From Desulfitobacterium chlororespirans DSM 11544 (GTDB lineage: Bacteria; Bacillota; Desulfitobacteriia; Desulfitobacteriales; Desulfitobacteriaceae): a stretch of 64,000 nucleotides of DNA. Positions 17,532 through 25,944 of the stretch are shown piece after piece. Each line of letters opens with the position of its first letter. Position 1 is the first letter of the stretch. The position numbers were made by a program, and so were the translations under genes. The notes beneath the pieces are model-generated. The model did not search any database and had not been told where the DNA came from. It saw only the letters and a program-made list of their open reading frames with translations. The stretch covers positions 62,001 through 126,000 of the forward strand of contig NZ_FRDN01000013.1 of assembly GCF_900143285.1 (NCBI RefSeq), in the 5' to 3' direction.

Positions 17532-18077
17532 TCATCTTCGCAGCTCTTTGGAGGATAAATTATGTAAGTATTCTTCAACAACCAGTTCTGTATTTTCAGA
17601 AATAGATTTTGTGCCATCAATATGTATGACAGGACACACAAGAGTTTTTGCCCATTGCTCAGTTCTTGATAGAGGCCGTGATGCCACAAAGTCAATAAAC
17701 TTTAAGTGCTGCTCGTACATATCACCGCCTTCACAGATACGTTCTCCATGCTGTTCATAAGCTCTTTGCTTTATGCGTTCAACACGAGTTTCAAGTGGTG
17801 CTGATATAAATACAGCAAAGTTATACCTCGATGAAATTTCCTCACCAAAATCACCAACGACGGCAGAAACAACAAATGAACCACTTTTCTCGATATCGGC
17901 AAGCATTAAATTTAAACGGTCCTCACGTGTGCGCTCTACTGTGTATGGAATTTCTGATTTTATAAAGTGATAATCTTCAATATCCATATACTTAAAATTC
18001 AAAATACGCGCCAGCTCTCGTCCCAGAGTGGATTTTCCGCTGCCGTTTGCTCCAAAAACAATTATGCCTCTCGACAT
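17532..18077 (-). CDS. P-loop kinase-like NTPase
   Basis: The start is the ATG at 18077, 7 nt after GGAAGG; the longer open frame upstream has no site. The 181-residue protein opens with GIIVFGANGSGKSTLGREL, a Walker A loop. LNFKYMDIEDYHF, like the substrate Asp of adenylate/shikimate-type kinases, comes next. ETRVERIKQR then looks like the lid region. A small-molecule kinase is likely; the substrate is unknown. It is AT-richer than the flanking core genes and sits in the accessory patch between the efflux gene and the thiamin operon. Confidence 0.75.
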   Translation of the reverse strand: MSRGIIVFGANGSGKSTLGRELARILNFKYMDIEDYHFIKSEIPYTVERTREDRLNLMLADIEKSGSFVVSAVVGDFGEEISSRYNFAVFISAPLETRVERIKQRAYEQHGERICEGGDMYEQHLKFIDFVASRPLSRTEQWAKTLVCPVIHIDGTKSISENTELVVEEYLHNLSSKELRR

Positions 18078-18183
18078 CCTTACACCTTCCAATTTACATA
18101 AATAGTCTAAAGGACAAAACCTACCGAAAATTTCCGGTTTATCTACATGATAAATAAACTTTGACTCCATAATATCGTTAAAG

Positions 18184-18225
18184 AAAAGACATAGCAATTC
18201 CTTGGTGAAAAGCTATGTCTTTTTT
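18184..18225. terminator. Hairpin terminator
   Basis: AAAAGACATAGC and GCTATGTCTTTT pair around a ~16-nt loop with U-rich flanks in both directions. The interval 18078-18389 otherwise shows only a 65-codon minus-strand open frame with no clear ribosome site or recognisable product. Confidence 0.6.
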
Positions 18226-18389
18226 GTAAAGATGGTGGAAAAAAGATTTCTTATCTTTCACCAGAGCGAGCGCCAAGTTATCAAAATAAATCAGATTCTT
18301 CGCAGGTATTCCAATGATATGACTACTGCTTTGGACCAAAAGAACATCCGCATTTATGATTGCCCTAAAAAACAATCATAAACCTTATA

Positions 18390-19286
18390 TTAGTTTAATT
18401 CATACATATCCTTTGCTTTTGGAAACTTTTTTAGCATAATGTCATTTGCGGCTTCAACTTTTTTAAGGTACTCGGCATAAGCGGGACTGAGTATTTTCAT
18501 GTTAGCTATTAAAACTTCCTGATAGCCACTTTCTTTTTGAAAATTCAACATATACCTTTGAAATTTGCCTGCTTCGGAATTTTGATACTCATCAGAACTT
18601 TTAAATTCAATATACTGTTCAATTTCTTCCCGATTGCGTTCTAAGTAACCGTCTGTATCAGCAAGCATTTCATGCATTTTTCCGTTTGTTTCTTCCTCAA
18701 TCTTTGCCGCATCTATCTTTTCACTGGCATTGAAAAGCACCTCCAGAAATTCAGAAAGTTCCGCAGGCAAATACAGATCCACACGATCAAGATACTGTAC
18801 AATAGCATCATAGGCATATTTTTTTTCATCCGTGTCAATTGTTCCATTCAAGAATCTGCCAAGATGCATAGATACATAAAGGCCATAGTTTCCGGGGAAA
18901 GCAAAAACCAATTTTTCTTTTATGGTGTATAAGTACTCATCAAGCGTTTGCAGATAGTCAAATTCACGATTTATATCGTAATTAGCAATCAGGCTATCCA
19001 TACACTTTTGTATATCATTCAAACGCTGCATACGTAATTCCGTGATATATTTGCACTTGGCTAAAGCCGCGGGTTTATTTGAGCTGGTTAGTATCTCTGC
19101 AATATCGGCAATGCTGACGCCACATTTTCTAAGCACGGAGATCTCTTTCAGTACAGCTATATCAGCATCGCTGTAATCCCTGTATCCGTTTTCGAGTATC
19201 TGCGGATGTATCAGGTTTTTAGATTCGTAATATTCTATTGCTTTTTTGGTTAGCTTGCACTTCTCACAAACTTCTTTAATCTGCAT
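18390..19286 (-). CDS. MerR-family transcriptional regulator
   Basis: The ATG at 19286 follows AGGAGG by 7 nt. The 298-residue protein begins with a MerR winged helix (residues 1-70): MQIKEVCEKCKLTKKAIEYY, then GYRDYSDADIAVLKEI. A long helical coil and a ~190-residue effector region of unknown ligand follow. Lack of the Cys pattern of metal sensors favours an organic ligand. Its own promoter has the 19-bp spacer typical of MerR-activated promoters (19327-19357), so autoregulation is likely. A/T-rich codon use sets it apart from flanking core genes, consistent with transfer. Confidence 0.88.
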   Translation of the reverse strand: MQIKEVCEKCKLTKKAIEYYESKNLIHPQILENGYRDYSDADIAVLKEISVLRKCGVSIADIAEILTSSNKPAALAKCKYITELRMQRLNDIQKCMDSLIANYDINREFDYLQTLDEYLYTIKEKLVFAFPGNYGLYVSMHLGRFLNGTIDTDEKKYAYDAIVQYLDRVDLYLPAELSEFLEVLFNASEKIDAAKIEEETNGKMHEMLADTDGYLERNREEIEQYIEFKSSDEYQNSEAGKFQRYMLNFQKESGYQEVLIANMKILSPAYAEYLKKVEAANDIMLKKFPKAKDMYELN

Positions 19287-19326
19287 AATCTTTCCTCCTA
19301 ACACAATTCTAATTGCTCTCAAAATT

Positions 19327-19357
19327 ATCTTAAGCCAGCCCCCAAGGGGGTAGTCAA
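19327..19357 (-). promoter_or_regulatory. MerR-type promoter with palindromic operator
   Basis: TTGACT (19357-19352) and TAAGAT (19332-19327) are separated by 19 bp. The spacer contains the palindrome CCCCCTTGGGGG. Over-long spacers with such an operator are the hallmark of promoters that MerR proteins untwist. Confidence 0.8.
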
Positions 19358-19406
19358 GTGTTTTCTGATATTTGTTTGTGAGTGCAATAAAACGATACTT
19401 TCTGTT

Positions 19407-19700
19407 TTATGATTTGGTTTTATTCTCCACCGCTAATCCGCGGGCAATATAACAATTATCAATATCCTCATAATTTGGTGCCTGACATGGGTCTGATCGT
19501 TCGCAATTCGGTATTGGAGATTTTCTTATCGATGTAAACCGTATCGGCAATCCTATGGAAGAATAAAAATTCTTTGTGTTCTGTACTTGAAAATGGAGAT
19601 GCGGCTCACTTGTGTTGCCTGAATTACCGCAGCGGGCGATTGTATCACCACGCCGCACCTGCTGTCCGACCTGAACAGCGGCGCTACTCCTGAATGTTTT
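19407..19700 (-). pseudogene. Remnant of an M23-family metallopeptidase
   Basis: The translated C-terminal part reads VQVGQQVRRGDTIARCGNSG followed by NTSEPHLHFQVQ. This is the end of an M23 (lysostaphin/LytM) domain, including the zinc-ligand HLHF and the Gly-rich loop. The upstream half with the first zinc ligands is missing; the frame runs into unrelated tRNA-like sequence near 19700. No start codon with a ribosome site exists. It is a truncated gene at the edge of a rearranged patch. Confidence 0.75.
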
Positions 19701-20066
19701 TCCTTGTAGGTTTGAGTCCTATCAGAGTGAAGCTATACCCCAATAAATCTACGAAAAAAGAACTTCCACTTTTCATCGTGGAAGCCCTCGAAAGGCTTGG
19801 ATTTACTGGCTTTGTAAACAATAAATCTTTTTTGCCTTTTGTTTTTGATGGAGCTAGCGGGACTCGACCCTGCGTCCTCTTATATATGCAGCAAATATCC
19901 AGATCTTGAAGATTCGATTGCTCCACCCGGCTTGTGGCGTGAAACACTTGAAGCACAATCCCCAAAGAAGCAGGGCGTATATAAAATCGTAATCGATTCC
20001 GAATTTGGAGCAAGTTTAGTATGGAAGTCCGCTATACCAAAAAGAAACCCATATAATCTTACCAGT
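19701..20066. other. Rearrangement scar with two tRNA 3'-end-like sequences
   Basis: GTAGGTTTGAGTCCTATC (about 19706-19723, plus strand) has the stem-loop geometry of a tRNA T-arm. On the minus strand near 19885-19855, GGGTCGAGTCCCGCTAGCTCCA resembles a T-arm plus acceptor end. Neither continues into a full tRNA. The rest shows no convincing gene. Such leftover tRNA ends beside a truncated gene are what past integration and excision of elements leave behind. Confidence 0.45.
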
Positions 20067-20855
20067 TTACCGCGCAACCATTCGATAAAAATGATGGACG
20101 GGTCCAACACCATGACCCAAGGGAAAGGCATGTTCGATAGCTCCAAAAAGATAATCTTTTGATTTTTGAACCGATGTTTGCAAATCATAGTCCAAGGCTA
20201 AATGAGCCGCAATAGCTGATGAAAGGGTACATCCGGTGCCATGGGTATGCTTTTGGTTTAAATGGGGTGCCTTAAACCAAGAAAAATCATCACCGTCAAA
20301 AAGGAGATCGTTGGCAGCACCTTTTAAATGTCCTCCTTTAATGAGCACACTCTCCGGACCCAACCGGTGGAGCTCCTGAGCCGCAAACTCCATTCCTTCT
20401 TCGTCGAGGGCCTCTATGCCCAGCAGGCAGCAGGCTTCCGGCAGGTTGGGCGTAATGACCCGGGCCATGGGGAGCAGTTCCCGCTTCAGGGTTTCCACAG
20501 CCTCCGGCTTTAGAAGAGAGTAACCGCTCTTAGAGATCATTACCGGATCGACGACAATATTGGGCGCCTTCCATTCTTTCAGAGATAAGGCGATTTGTTT
20601 GATGATCTCCGGGTTGGAAACCATGCCTATTTTTACCCCATGGACTGGGATATCCTTAAAAACCGCGTCGATTTGAGCTTTGACCATATCCCGATCTATC
20701 TCGGCGACTTCATCCACTCCCAGGGTATTTTGAGCGGTCACCGCGGTTATGACGCTCATTCCATAGACCCCCAAAGCGGAAAAAGTCTTCAAGTCTGCTT
20801 GGATTCCCGCTCCACCGCTGGAGTCGGAGCCGGCAATGGTTAAAAGATTTTTCAA
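20067..20855 (-). CDS. thiD: Hydroxymethylpyrimidine (phosphate) kinase ThiD
   Basis: The start is the TTG at 20855, which overlaps the stop of the HAD gene (TTGA) and follows GAGGAAGGG. The 262-residue enzyme phosphorylates HMP and HMP-P to HMP-PP, the pyrimidine half of thiamin. [20 protein letters not shown] binds substrate and [15 protein letters not shown] is the ATP/anion-hole motif with catalytic Cys. It is the last gene of the thiC-thiM-thiE-HAD-thiD operon, and its 3' end abuts the accessory scar but looks complete ([11 protein letters not shown]). Confidence 0.95.
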   Translation of the reverse strand: MKNLLTIAGSDSSGGAGIQADLKTFSALGVYGMSVITAVTAQNTLGVDEVAEIDRDMVKAQIDAVFKDIPVHGVKIGMVSNPEIIKQIALSLKEWKAPNIVVDPVMISKSGYSLLKPEAVETLKRELLPMARVITPNLPEACCLLGIEALDEEGMEFAAQELHRLGPESVLIKGGHLKGAANDLLFDGDDFSWFKAPHLNQKHTHGTGCTLSSAIAAHLALDYDLQTSVQKSKDYLFGAIEHAFPLGHGVGPVHHFYRMVAR

Positions 20856-21517
20856 GTCCCTTCCTCTTCTTCCCTTCCCCAATCTTTAACTGTCTGGAGA
20901 ATATCCTGAAACGATTCAAACAGCTGTGCTTCTTTGCCCACCTCCTGGCAATGCTGATAAAGCCTGCTTTTGGCAAAGACCTTATCCGCCCTTTCCGCCG
21001 GGCAGAAATCGGAAGTCCCATCTCCGATATAGACGGATCTATAACCGGGTTTAAGCAGCTTTTCCATCAGCTGCAGTTTGCAGACCCCACATAGCTCACA
21101 TTCGCCAGAGCTGTAGGGGGTTTCTACATCAAGTTGGGGAGCAAACAGCAATTTGTTGGCATAGTAAGGCAGGCTCAATCCCTCTCTTTGCAAGAGGTAC
21201 TCAATATAGAAATCATATCCATCGCTGAGAATAATGAGGGAAAATCCTCTTCGTTCACAAAAAGCGGCAAAATCTGAAAATCTGGGGTCAAACACTGCCT
21301 GATCGATAAGCTGGCGAAAAACTTCCGGGTCATTGCTGTTAAACAGTTTAAAGGTCCGGCGGGCGCACTCCAGGGTGGAAAGCTCTTTTCTTTCCCAGCC
21401 TTCATTGAGCTCCCGCCATCCTTCCCCAGCCAAGGTTTCTACCAGGAGAGCACACATATCCTGAGTGACAATGGTTCCGTCAAAATCCACGAAGAAAATA
21501 GTGTTCAATTCCGCCAT
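20852..21517 (-). CDS. HAD-IB phosphatase (MtnX-like) inside the thiamin operon
   Basis: The ATG at 21517 lies inside the end of thiE (13-nt overlap). The 221-residue protein has HAD motif [11 protein letters not shown] (nucleophile Asp), motif [12 protein letters not shown] and motifs III/IV around [18 protein letters not shown]. It is closest in style to MtnX/SerB-type small-molecule phosphatases. A CELCGVC cysteine cluster sits in the cap region. Its place between thiE and thiD, with overlaps on both sides, suggests a role in thiamin metabolism, for example dephosphorylating a pathway intermediate or thiamin phosphate. This is inferred from context only. Confidence 0.85.
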   Translation of the reverse strand: MAELNTIFFVDFDGTIVTQDMCALLVETLAGEGWRELNEGWERKELSTLECARRTFKLFNSNDPEVFRQLIDQAVFDPRFSDFAAFCERRGFSLIILSDGYDFYIEYLLQREGLSLPYYANKLLFAPQLDVETPYSSGECELCGVCKLQLMEKLLKPGYRSVYIGDGTSDFCPAERADKVFAKSRLYQHCQEVGKEAQLFESFQDILQTVKDWGREEEEGT

Positions 21518-22128
21518 AAATCGATCAACCCCTTGGCGGCAGCGCAAGGATCTTCTTGGCTTAGAATGGCTGATATCACCGAAACTCCGTCAATCCCCGT
21601 CTCTTTCACCGCACTGAGGTTTGTTGCTCCGATGCCACCGATGCCAACAACGGGAAGACTAACGCCGGCTTTGATTTCCTTAAGCTTTGCTAAGCCGATG
21701 GCTTCTGAAGCATCCTTTTTGCTCCCCGTAGGAAATACCGGACCGGCTCCCAGATAATCCGCTCCCATCCTCTCCCCCTGAAGCGCTTCTTCCAGACTGG
21801 AAACAGAATAACCAAGGATTTTATCAGGGCCGAGTATATTCCGGACTTTGACGAGGGGCAGATCCTGTTGGCCCACATGCACCCCGTCGGCATCCAGGGC
21901 CAAGGCCAGGTCCACCCGATCATTGATGATCAGAGGTACTCTGAATTCCGCCGTCAGCTCTTTTATTTTTACCCCAATTTCATAAAACTCCCGGGAATTC
22001 GTCTCTTTCTCCCGCAATTGGAGCAACGTCACTCCACCCTCCAGAGCTTTTTTTATGGATAATAAAAAATCTTTCGATCCGACCAGAATTCGATCCGTGA
22101 CCAGGTAAAGGCTATAATCTACAGCCAT
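21505..22128 (-). CDS. thiE: Thiamin-phosphate synthase ThiE
   Basis: This 207-residue TIM barrel joins HMP-PP and thiazole phosphate to give thiamin phosphate. [34 protein letters not shown] with GQQDL, and [16 protein letters not shown] are its pyrophosphate and substrate loops. It overlaps the end of thiM by 10 nt, with GGGGGCGGG as ribosome site within thiM, so translation is coupled. Confidence 0.96.
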   Translation of the reverse strand: MAVDYSLYLVTDRILVGSKDFLLSIKKALEGGVTLLQLREKETNSREFYEIGVKIKELTAEFRVPLIINDRVDLALALDADGVHVGQQDLPLVKVRNILGPDKILGYSVSSLEEALQGERMGADYLGAGPVFPTGSKKDASEAIGLAKLKEIKAGVSLPVVGIGGIGATNLSAVKETGIDGVSVISAILSQEDPCAAAKGLIDLWRN

Positions 22129-22922
22129 TGCACCCGCCCCCTTTTCTCGATCAGTGCATCATCCACCAGGCTGATCTGGTCGATGAGGTGAGCCCGGAAT
22201 GTTCCCGGCAATTCCCCGCCGGATGTCTCCTGAGCTAATTCTCCCGCCAGAGACATGGTCAGCAAAGCGGCAACCGTTGCTCCGAACGCGTCTTCATAAG
22301 CTCCGCAGAAACCGGCCACCAAGGCCCCGGCCATGCAGCCGGCCCCCGTGATCCGGGTCAGCATCTCTGTCCCATTTTCGATTAAGCAGGCTCTTTGTCC
22401 ATCGGCAACGATATCCACTTTCCCTGTGGCCGCCACGACGCAGCCATAAGCTCTGGCCAGACTTTGACAAGCTTCCAGGCCATCATTCCCTTCATCCAGG
22501 GAATCCACCCCTCTGACTCTGGCTGCCAATCCGGCCAAAGCCTTGATCTCACCCAAATTCCCTTTGATTACCGTAAAGCGGCCAAAATGACGCAGCCTTT
22601 CGATCGTTGCTTTTTTACGGGGAATGGCTCCACAGGCCACCGGATCAAGGATAACCGGAATCCCTTTTAACGTTGCTCCCCGGATAGCCAGATAAACCGC
22701 CATTTCCTGTTCTTTGGTTAAGGTTCCTAAGTTAAGGTATAGGGATCCGGCAAGCTGACTAAACTCGAATACTTCATCCGCTGCTTCGCACATAGCCGGT
22801 GATGCTCCCACCGCCAGCAAACTATTGGCGCAGTCGTTGACCGTAACCACATTGGTAATGGCATGGACCAGGGGGGTTTTTTGTTTGAGGGCTTGAAGAG
22901 CTTCTGTTAATTTTTCTTTCAT
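22119..22922 (-). CDS. thiM: Hydroxyethylthiazole kinase ThiM
   Basis: This 267-residue ribokinase-fold enzyme phosphorylates hydroxyethylthiazole (salvage). [20 protein letters not shown] starts the fold, [14 protein letters not shown] binds substrate and [17 protein letters not shown] carries the anion hole and catalytic Cys. No thiG/thiS/thiF is present in the window, so the thiazole half is either salvaged or made from genes elsewhere. It is the second gene of the operon, 121 nt after thiC. Confidence 0.96.
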   Translation of the reverse strand: MKEKLTEALQALKQKTPLVHAITNVVTVNDCANSLLAVGASPAMCEAADEVFEFSQLAGSLYLNLGTLTKEQEMAVYLAIRGATLKGIPVILDPVACGAIPRKKATIERLRHFGRFTVIKGNLGEIKALAGLAARVRGVDSLDEGNDGLEACQSLARAYGCVVAATGKVDIVADGQRACLIENGTEMLTRITGAGCMAGALVAGFCGAYEDAFGATVAALLTMSLAGELAQETSGGELPGTFRAHLIDQISLVDDALIEKRGRVQWL

Positions 22923-23042
22923 GATCCTATCCCTTCTTTTCCTTTAAAATTTTATCATTTAATTCCCGTAAAATTAATTCCCGTTAAATTGATTTCCTAA
23001 GTTTGAGAGCTTTTTGTCTTACCTAAGTAAGATCAGCGTTTT

Positions 23043-24350
23043 TTAGCAGCCTTTAAAAGGTGTCCCCATATAGTCGCTGATTAATTGATAGGCGCAGAAT
23101 TTTCCGCACATGGTGCAGCGCTCCTGGCTGTCTTCATTTTTGGCTTTTCGCATTCGCCCCGCTTTTTCCGGATCAATGGACAGCTCGATTTGTTTTGGCC
23201 AATCCAAGGCTTTGCGGGCTTTGGCCATTTCCAGATCCCATTCCCAGGCTCCTTTAATGCCTTTAACCAGATCGGCTGCATGAGCTGCGATGCGGGCAGC
23301 GATCACCCCTTCTTTGACATCCTCCTCCGTAGGCAAACCAAGATGCTCCGCAGGGGTGACATAGCAGAGGAAGTCCGCACCGCTGGAAGCTGCGATAGCT
23401 CCGCCAATCGCTGATGTAATATGATCATATCCCGGAGCCACATCGGTGACCAAAGGGCCTAAGACATAGAAAGGAGCATTATGACAGAGGGTTTTTGCCA
23501 ACTGCATATTCGTTTCAATCTGATGGAGAGGAACATGTCCGGGGCCTTCGACCATAACCTGCACCCCTGCTTCCTGAGCCCGTTTGACCAAGCTTCCCAG
23601 AGTGATCAGTTCTTTAATTTGGGGGCCGTCTGTGGCATCGGCTAAGCAACCTGGCCGGAGGCCATCTCCCAGACTCAGAGTAACATCATAGTGCAAAGCG
23701 ATGTTTAACAGGCGGTCGTACTGCTCGAAAAGGGGGTTTTGTCGCTGATGATGCAGCATCCAGGCGGTAATAAAGGACCCTCCCCGGGAGACGATATCCA
23801 TCACCCGTCCCTGTTCCCGGAGTTCCTGAATGACCTCTAAGGTTACGCCACAGTGAACCGTGATAAAATCAGCTCCGTCCCGGCAGTGTTTTTCGATCCC
23901 GGCAAATATTTCATCATCCGTCATTTCCACTAAGCCCCGGCCGGCCTTGTGAGTATCCACCATGACCTGGTATAAAGGCACCGTTCCCACCATGACCGGA
24001 CTATCCTGGATAATCCTGCTTCTGATCTCATCAATATCTCCGCCTGTACTTAAATCCATGATGGAATGGACACCGGCCGCCACAGCAATCTCCAGTTTGC
24101 TCAGCTCAGGGGCTAGCTCCGGATAGGCATCGGAGGTTCCGATGTTGGCGTTCACTTTCGTAGACAGACCCTTGCCGACTGCCATGGGACGAAGTCCCTG
24201 ATGGTTGATGTTGCAGGGTAAAACCGCTTCCCCTATGGCGATTTTCTGCCTCAGTTCCTCCCCGGTAATTCCCTCGAATTCAGCTGCTTGGACCATTTCT
24301 GGAGTAATGATTCCTTTTCTTGCTTCTTGCAGTTGAGTCAATGAAACCAC
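23043..24350 (-). CDS. thiC: HMP-phosphate synthase ThiC
   Basis: This 435-residue radical-SAM enzyme rearranges aminoimidazole ribotide to HMP phosphate. The C-terminal CTMCGKFCAYQLI provides the CxxCxxxxC cluster motif that is characteristic of ThiC. PCNINHQGLRPMAVGKGLS and MVEGPGHVPLHQIETNM are strongly conserved core segments. It is the first gene of the thiamin operon, under the TPP riboswitch. The GTG at 24350 is close to AAGGAAGG; a TTG three codons in is an alternative start. Confidence 0.96.
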   Translation of the reverse strand: MVSLTQLQEARKGIITPEMVQAAEFEGITGEELRQKIAIGEAVLPCNINHQGLRPMAVGKGLSTKVNANIGTSDAYPELAPELSKLEIAVAAGVHSIMDLSTGGDIDEIRSRIIQDSPVMVGTVPLYQVMVDTHKAGRGLVEMTDDEIFAGIEKHCRDGADFITVHCGVTLEVIQELREQGRVMDIVSRGGSFITAWMLHHQRQNPLFEQYDRLLNIALHYDVTLSLGDGLRPGCLADATDGPQIKELITLGSLVKRAQEAGVQVMVEGPGHVPLHQIETNMQLAKTLCHNAPFYVLGPLVTDVAPGYDHITSAIGGAIAASSGADFLCYVTPAEHLGLPTEEDVKEGVIAARIAAHAADLVKGIKGAWEWDLEMAKARKALDWPKQIELSIDPEKAGRMRKAKNEDSQERCTMCGKFCAYQLISDYMGTPFKGC

Positions 24351-24391
24351 ACCTTCCTTAATATAAATAAAGATATAAAAAAAGGCGGATA

Positions 24392-24420
24392 TAAAAAATA
24401 CAGACCGGGTAGGTCTGTAT
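24392..24420 (-). terminator. Terminator of the TPP riboswitch
   Basis: ATACAGACC/GGTCTGTAT with a 5-nt loop is followed on the minus strand by a U-run. It sits between the TPP aptamer and thiC, where it can terminate transcription when TPP is bound. Confidence 0.85.
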
Positions 24421-24439
24421 TCTAATAAACATATCGTTA

Positions 24440-24540
24440 TTATCCACCTTCCCTACGCTGGCATTACCCAGATCAGGTTAAGGGTCAAAGGATTCTTGGG
24501 TCCTTTATCTCAGCCGACCTTATTCGGCCCCCCTAGTGAT
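24440..24540 (-). promoter_or_regulatory. TPP riboswitch (THI box)
   Basis: The minus strand reads CTAGGGGGGCC, GGCTGAGATA, GACCCTTAACCTGATCTGGG and TAATGCCAGCGTAGGGA in order. These are the conserved pyrimidine- and pyrophosphate-sensing segments of the TPP aptamer. It controls thiC-thiM-thiE-HAD-thiD through the terminator at 24392-24420. Confidence 0.96.
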
Positions 24541-24611
24541 TATGCAGTTACAATTATTGGCACCTAAAGTATATCACATGTTATACGGAATTAAAAGAGA
24601 ACCGGCTGATT

Positions 24612-25640
24612 TTAGACATTTTCAGCTATAGAGTAAATCAACTTCTCCGTGCTCTCCCAGCCTAAGCAAGCATCCGTAATGGATTTTCCATAGATGTTTT
24701 CCCCGATGCCCTGCCTTCCTTCCTCCAGATAGCTCTCGATCATCAGCCCTTTGATCATCTTCTTCAGCAGGGAATCATACCTACGGCTGTACAGCACCTC
24801 GCCGGAAATACGGGGCTGCTCATAAAAGCACTTCATGGAGTTGGCATGATTCACATCCACGATAATGGCCGGATTAACCAATTCCAGTCTTTCATATTCC
24901 CGAGCGGTCCGAATCAGGTCTTCAAAATGATAATTGGGGATATTTTCACCATTGGCATTCACAGCCCCTCTTAACACGGCGTGAGCATAAGGGTTCCCAG
25001 TGGTTTCAACTTCCCAGCCATTGTAGATGAAAGAATGATTGCTGTGTGCTGCAATCAATGAATTAAACATCACGGTCATATCGCCGCTGGTGGGGTTTTT
25101 CATGCCCACCGGAAGTTCAATACCGCTGACGGTGAGACGATGCTGCTGGTTTTCCACGGAACGGGCACCGATGGCCACATAGCCCAGGACATCGGCAAGA
25201 TAGCTGTAGTTCTCGGGATAGAGCATCTCGTCAGCAGCCGGCATCCCAAATTCCGATATGGCGCGGATATGCAGGCGGCGAATGGCTTTAATCCCCTCGC
25301 ACATATCCGGGGCCTTTTCCGGGTCCGGCTGATGAACCATCCCTTTATACCCTTCCCCTGTGGTCCGGGGTTTGTTGGTATAGATCCGGGGCACGATGAG
25401 GAGGGTATCCTTGACCTTTTCCTGGACTTTGGCCAATCGTTCAATATACTCACAAACGGGATCTTCATGATCGGCGGAGCAAGGACCGACAATCAATAAG
25501 AACCGTTGATCTTCATTGGTCAGGATCTTCTTCATCTCGTCCACCCGTTTGTCCCGGAGCTCAGCCACTTCTTTGCTTAAAGGCAAATGGGCAATAATTT
25601 CTTCCGCCGGCGGTAATTTCTTGATAAAATTCATACTCAT
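24612..25640 (-). CDS. 3-deoxy-7-phosphoheptulonate (DAHP) synthase, class I AroFGH type
   Basis: This 342-residue enzyme condenses phosphoenolpyruvate and erythrose 4-phosphate, the first step to aromatic amino acids. FLLIVGPCSADHEDPVCEYI, RIYTNKPRTTGEGYKG and VGMKNPTSGDM are active-site segments. IVDVNHANS is a metal/substrate site. The N-terminal extension is as in enterobacterial AroF/G/H, which are feedback-inhibited. GAGGTGTTGATCT precedes the ATG. No T-box or leader was found upstream. It is likely monocistronic. Confidence 0.95.
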   Translation of the reverse strand: MSMNFIKKLPPAEEIIAHLPLSKEVAELRDKRVDEMKKILTNEDQRFLLIVGPCSADHEDPVCEYIERLAKVQEKVKDTLLIVPRIYTNKPRTTGEGYKGMVHQPDPEKAPDMCEGIKAIRRLHIRAISEFGMPAADEMLYPENYSYLADVLGYVAIGARSVENQQHRLTVSGIELPVGMKNPTSGDMTVMFNSLIAAHSNHSFIYNGWEVETTGNPYAHAVLRGAVNANGENIPNYHFEDLIRTAREYERLELVNPAIIVDVNHANSMKCFYEQPRISGEVLYSRRYDSLLKKMIKGLMIESYLEEGRQGIGENIYGKSITDACLGWESTEKLIYSIAENV

Positions 25641-25736
25641 AGATCAACACCTCTACTCTTCTCCATATATGGCAAACTGATATAGTTACAAGTATAAATC
25701 TACCCTATAAAAATCGCAAGAAAAAATCCACTTATA

Positions 25737-25766
25737 TATAACAATTCTTTTGGGTTTATTGTTATA
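25737..25766. terminator. AT-rich hairpin between the MFS unit and DAHP synthase
   Basis: TATAACAAT and ATTGTTATA pair around a 12-nt loop, followed on the plus strand by CTTTTT. No plus-strand gene ends here, so its role as terminator of the minus-strand operon is only probable. Confidence 0.4.
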
Positions 25767-25798
25767 ACTTTTTAAGCAACCGACAAAAGGTTGAGCAG

Positions 25799-25879
25799 TC
25801 ATAAAAATCTGACGGGCATAACATCACCCGCCAGATCGCTGCTTTCTGCAGTCCCTTTATCCTGACTTAATTGAATCAA
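25799..25879 (-). CDS. Possible 26-residue peptide after the MFS gene
   Basis: A TTG at 25879 stands 7 nt after AAGGAG and opens 26 codons (MIQLSQDKGTAESSDLAGDV onward, ending PVRFL) before TGA. It lies 66 nt after the MFS stop at the end of the sigma-54-linked gene run. It has no recognisable family and could be a decayed fragment. The support is the ribosome site only. Confidence 0.35.
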   Translation of the reverse strand: MIQLSQDKGTAESSDLAGDVMPVRFL

Positions 25880-25944
25880 TATAAATCTCCTTGGCTGACA
25901 ATTAAAAGCCGGTCCTACACTACATGAATTCTTCATCCCTATAT

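Noticed and set aside
19839-20162. Plus-strand frame with MELAGLDPASS
   Set aside because: This peptide is the well-known artefact of translating the reverse strand of a tRNA 3' end; the rest overlaps the thiD 3' end antisense.
24558-24575. TGGCAC near the start of the thiamin leader
   Set aside because: The -12 GC is absent at the required distance.
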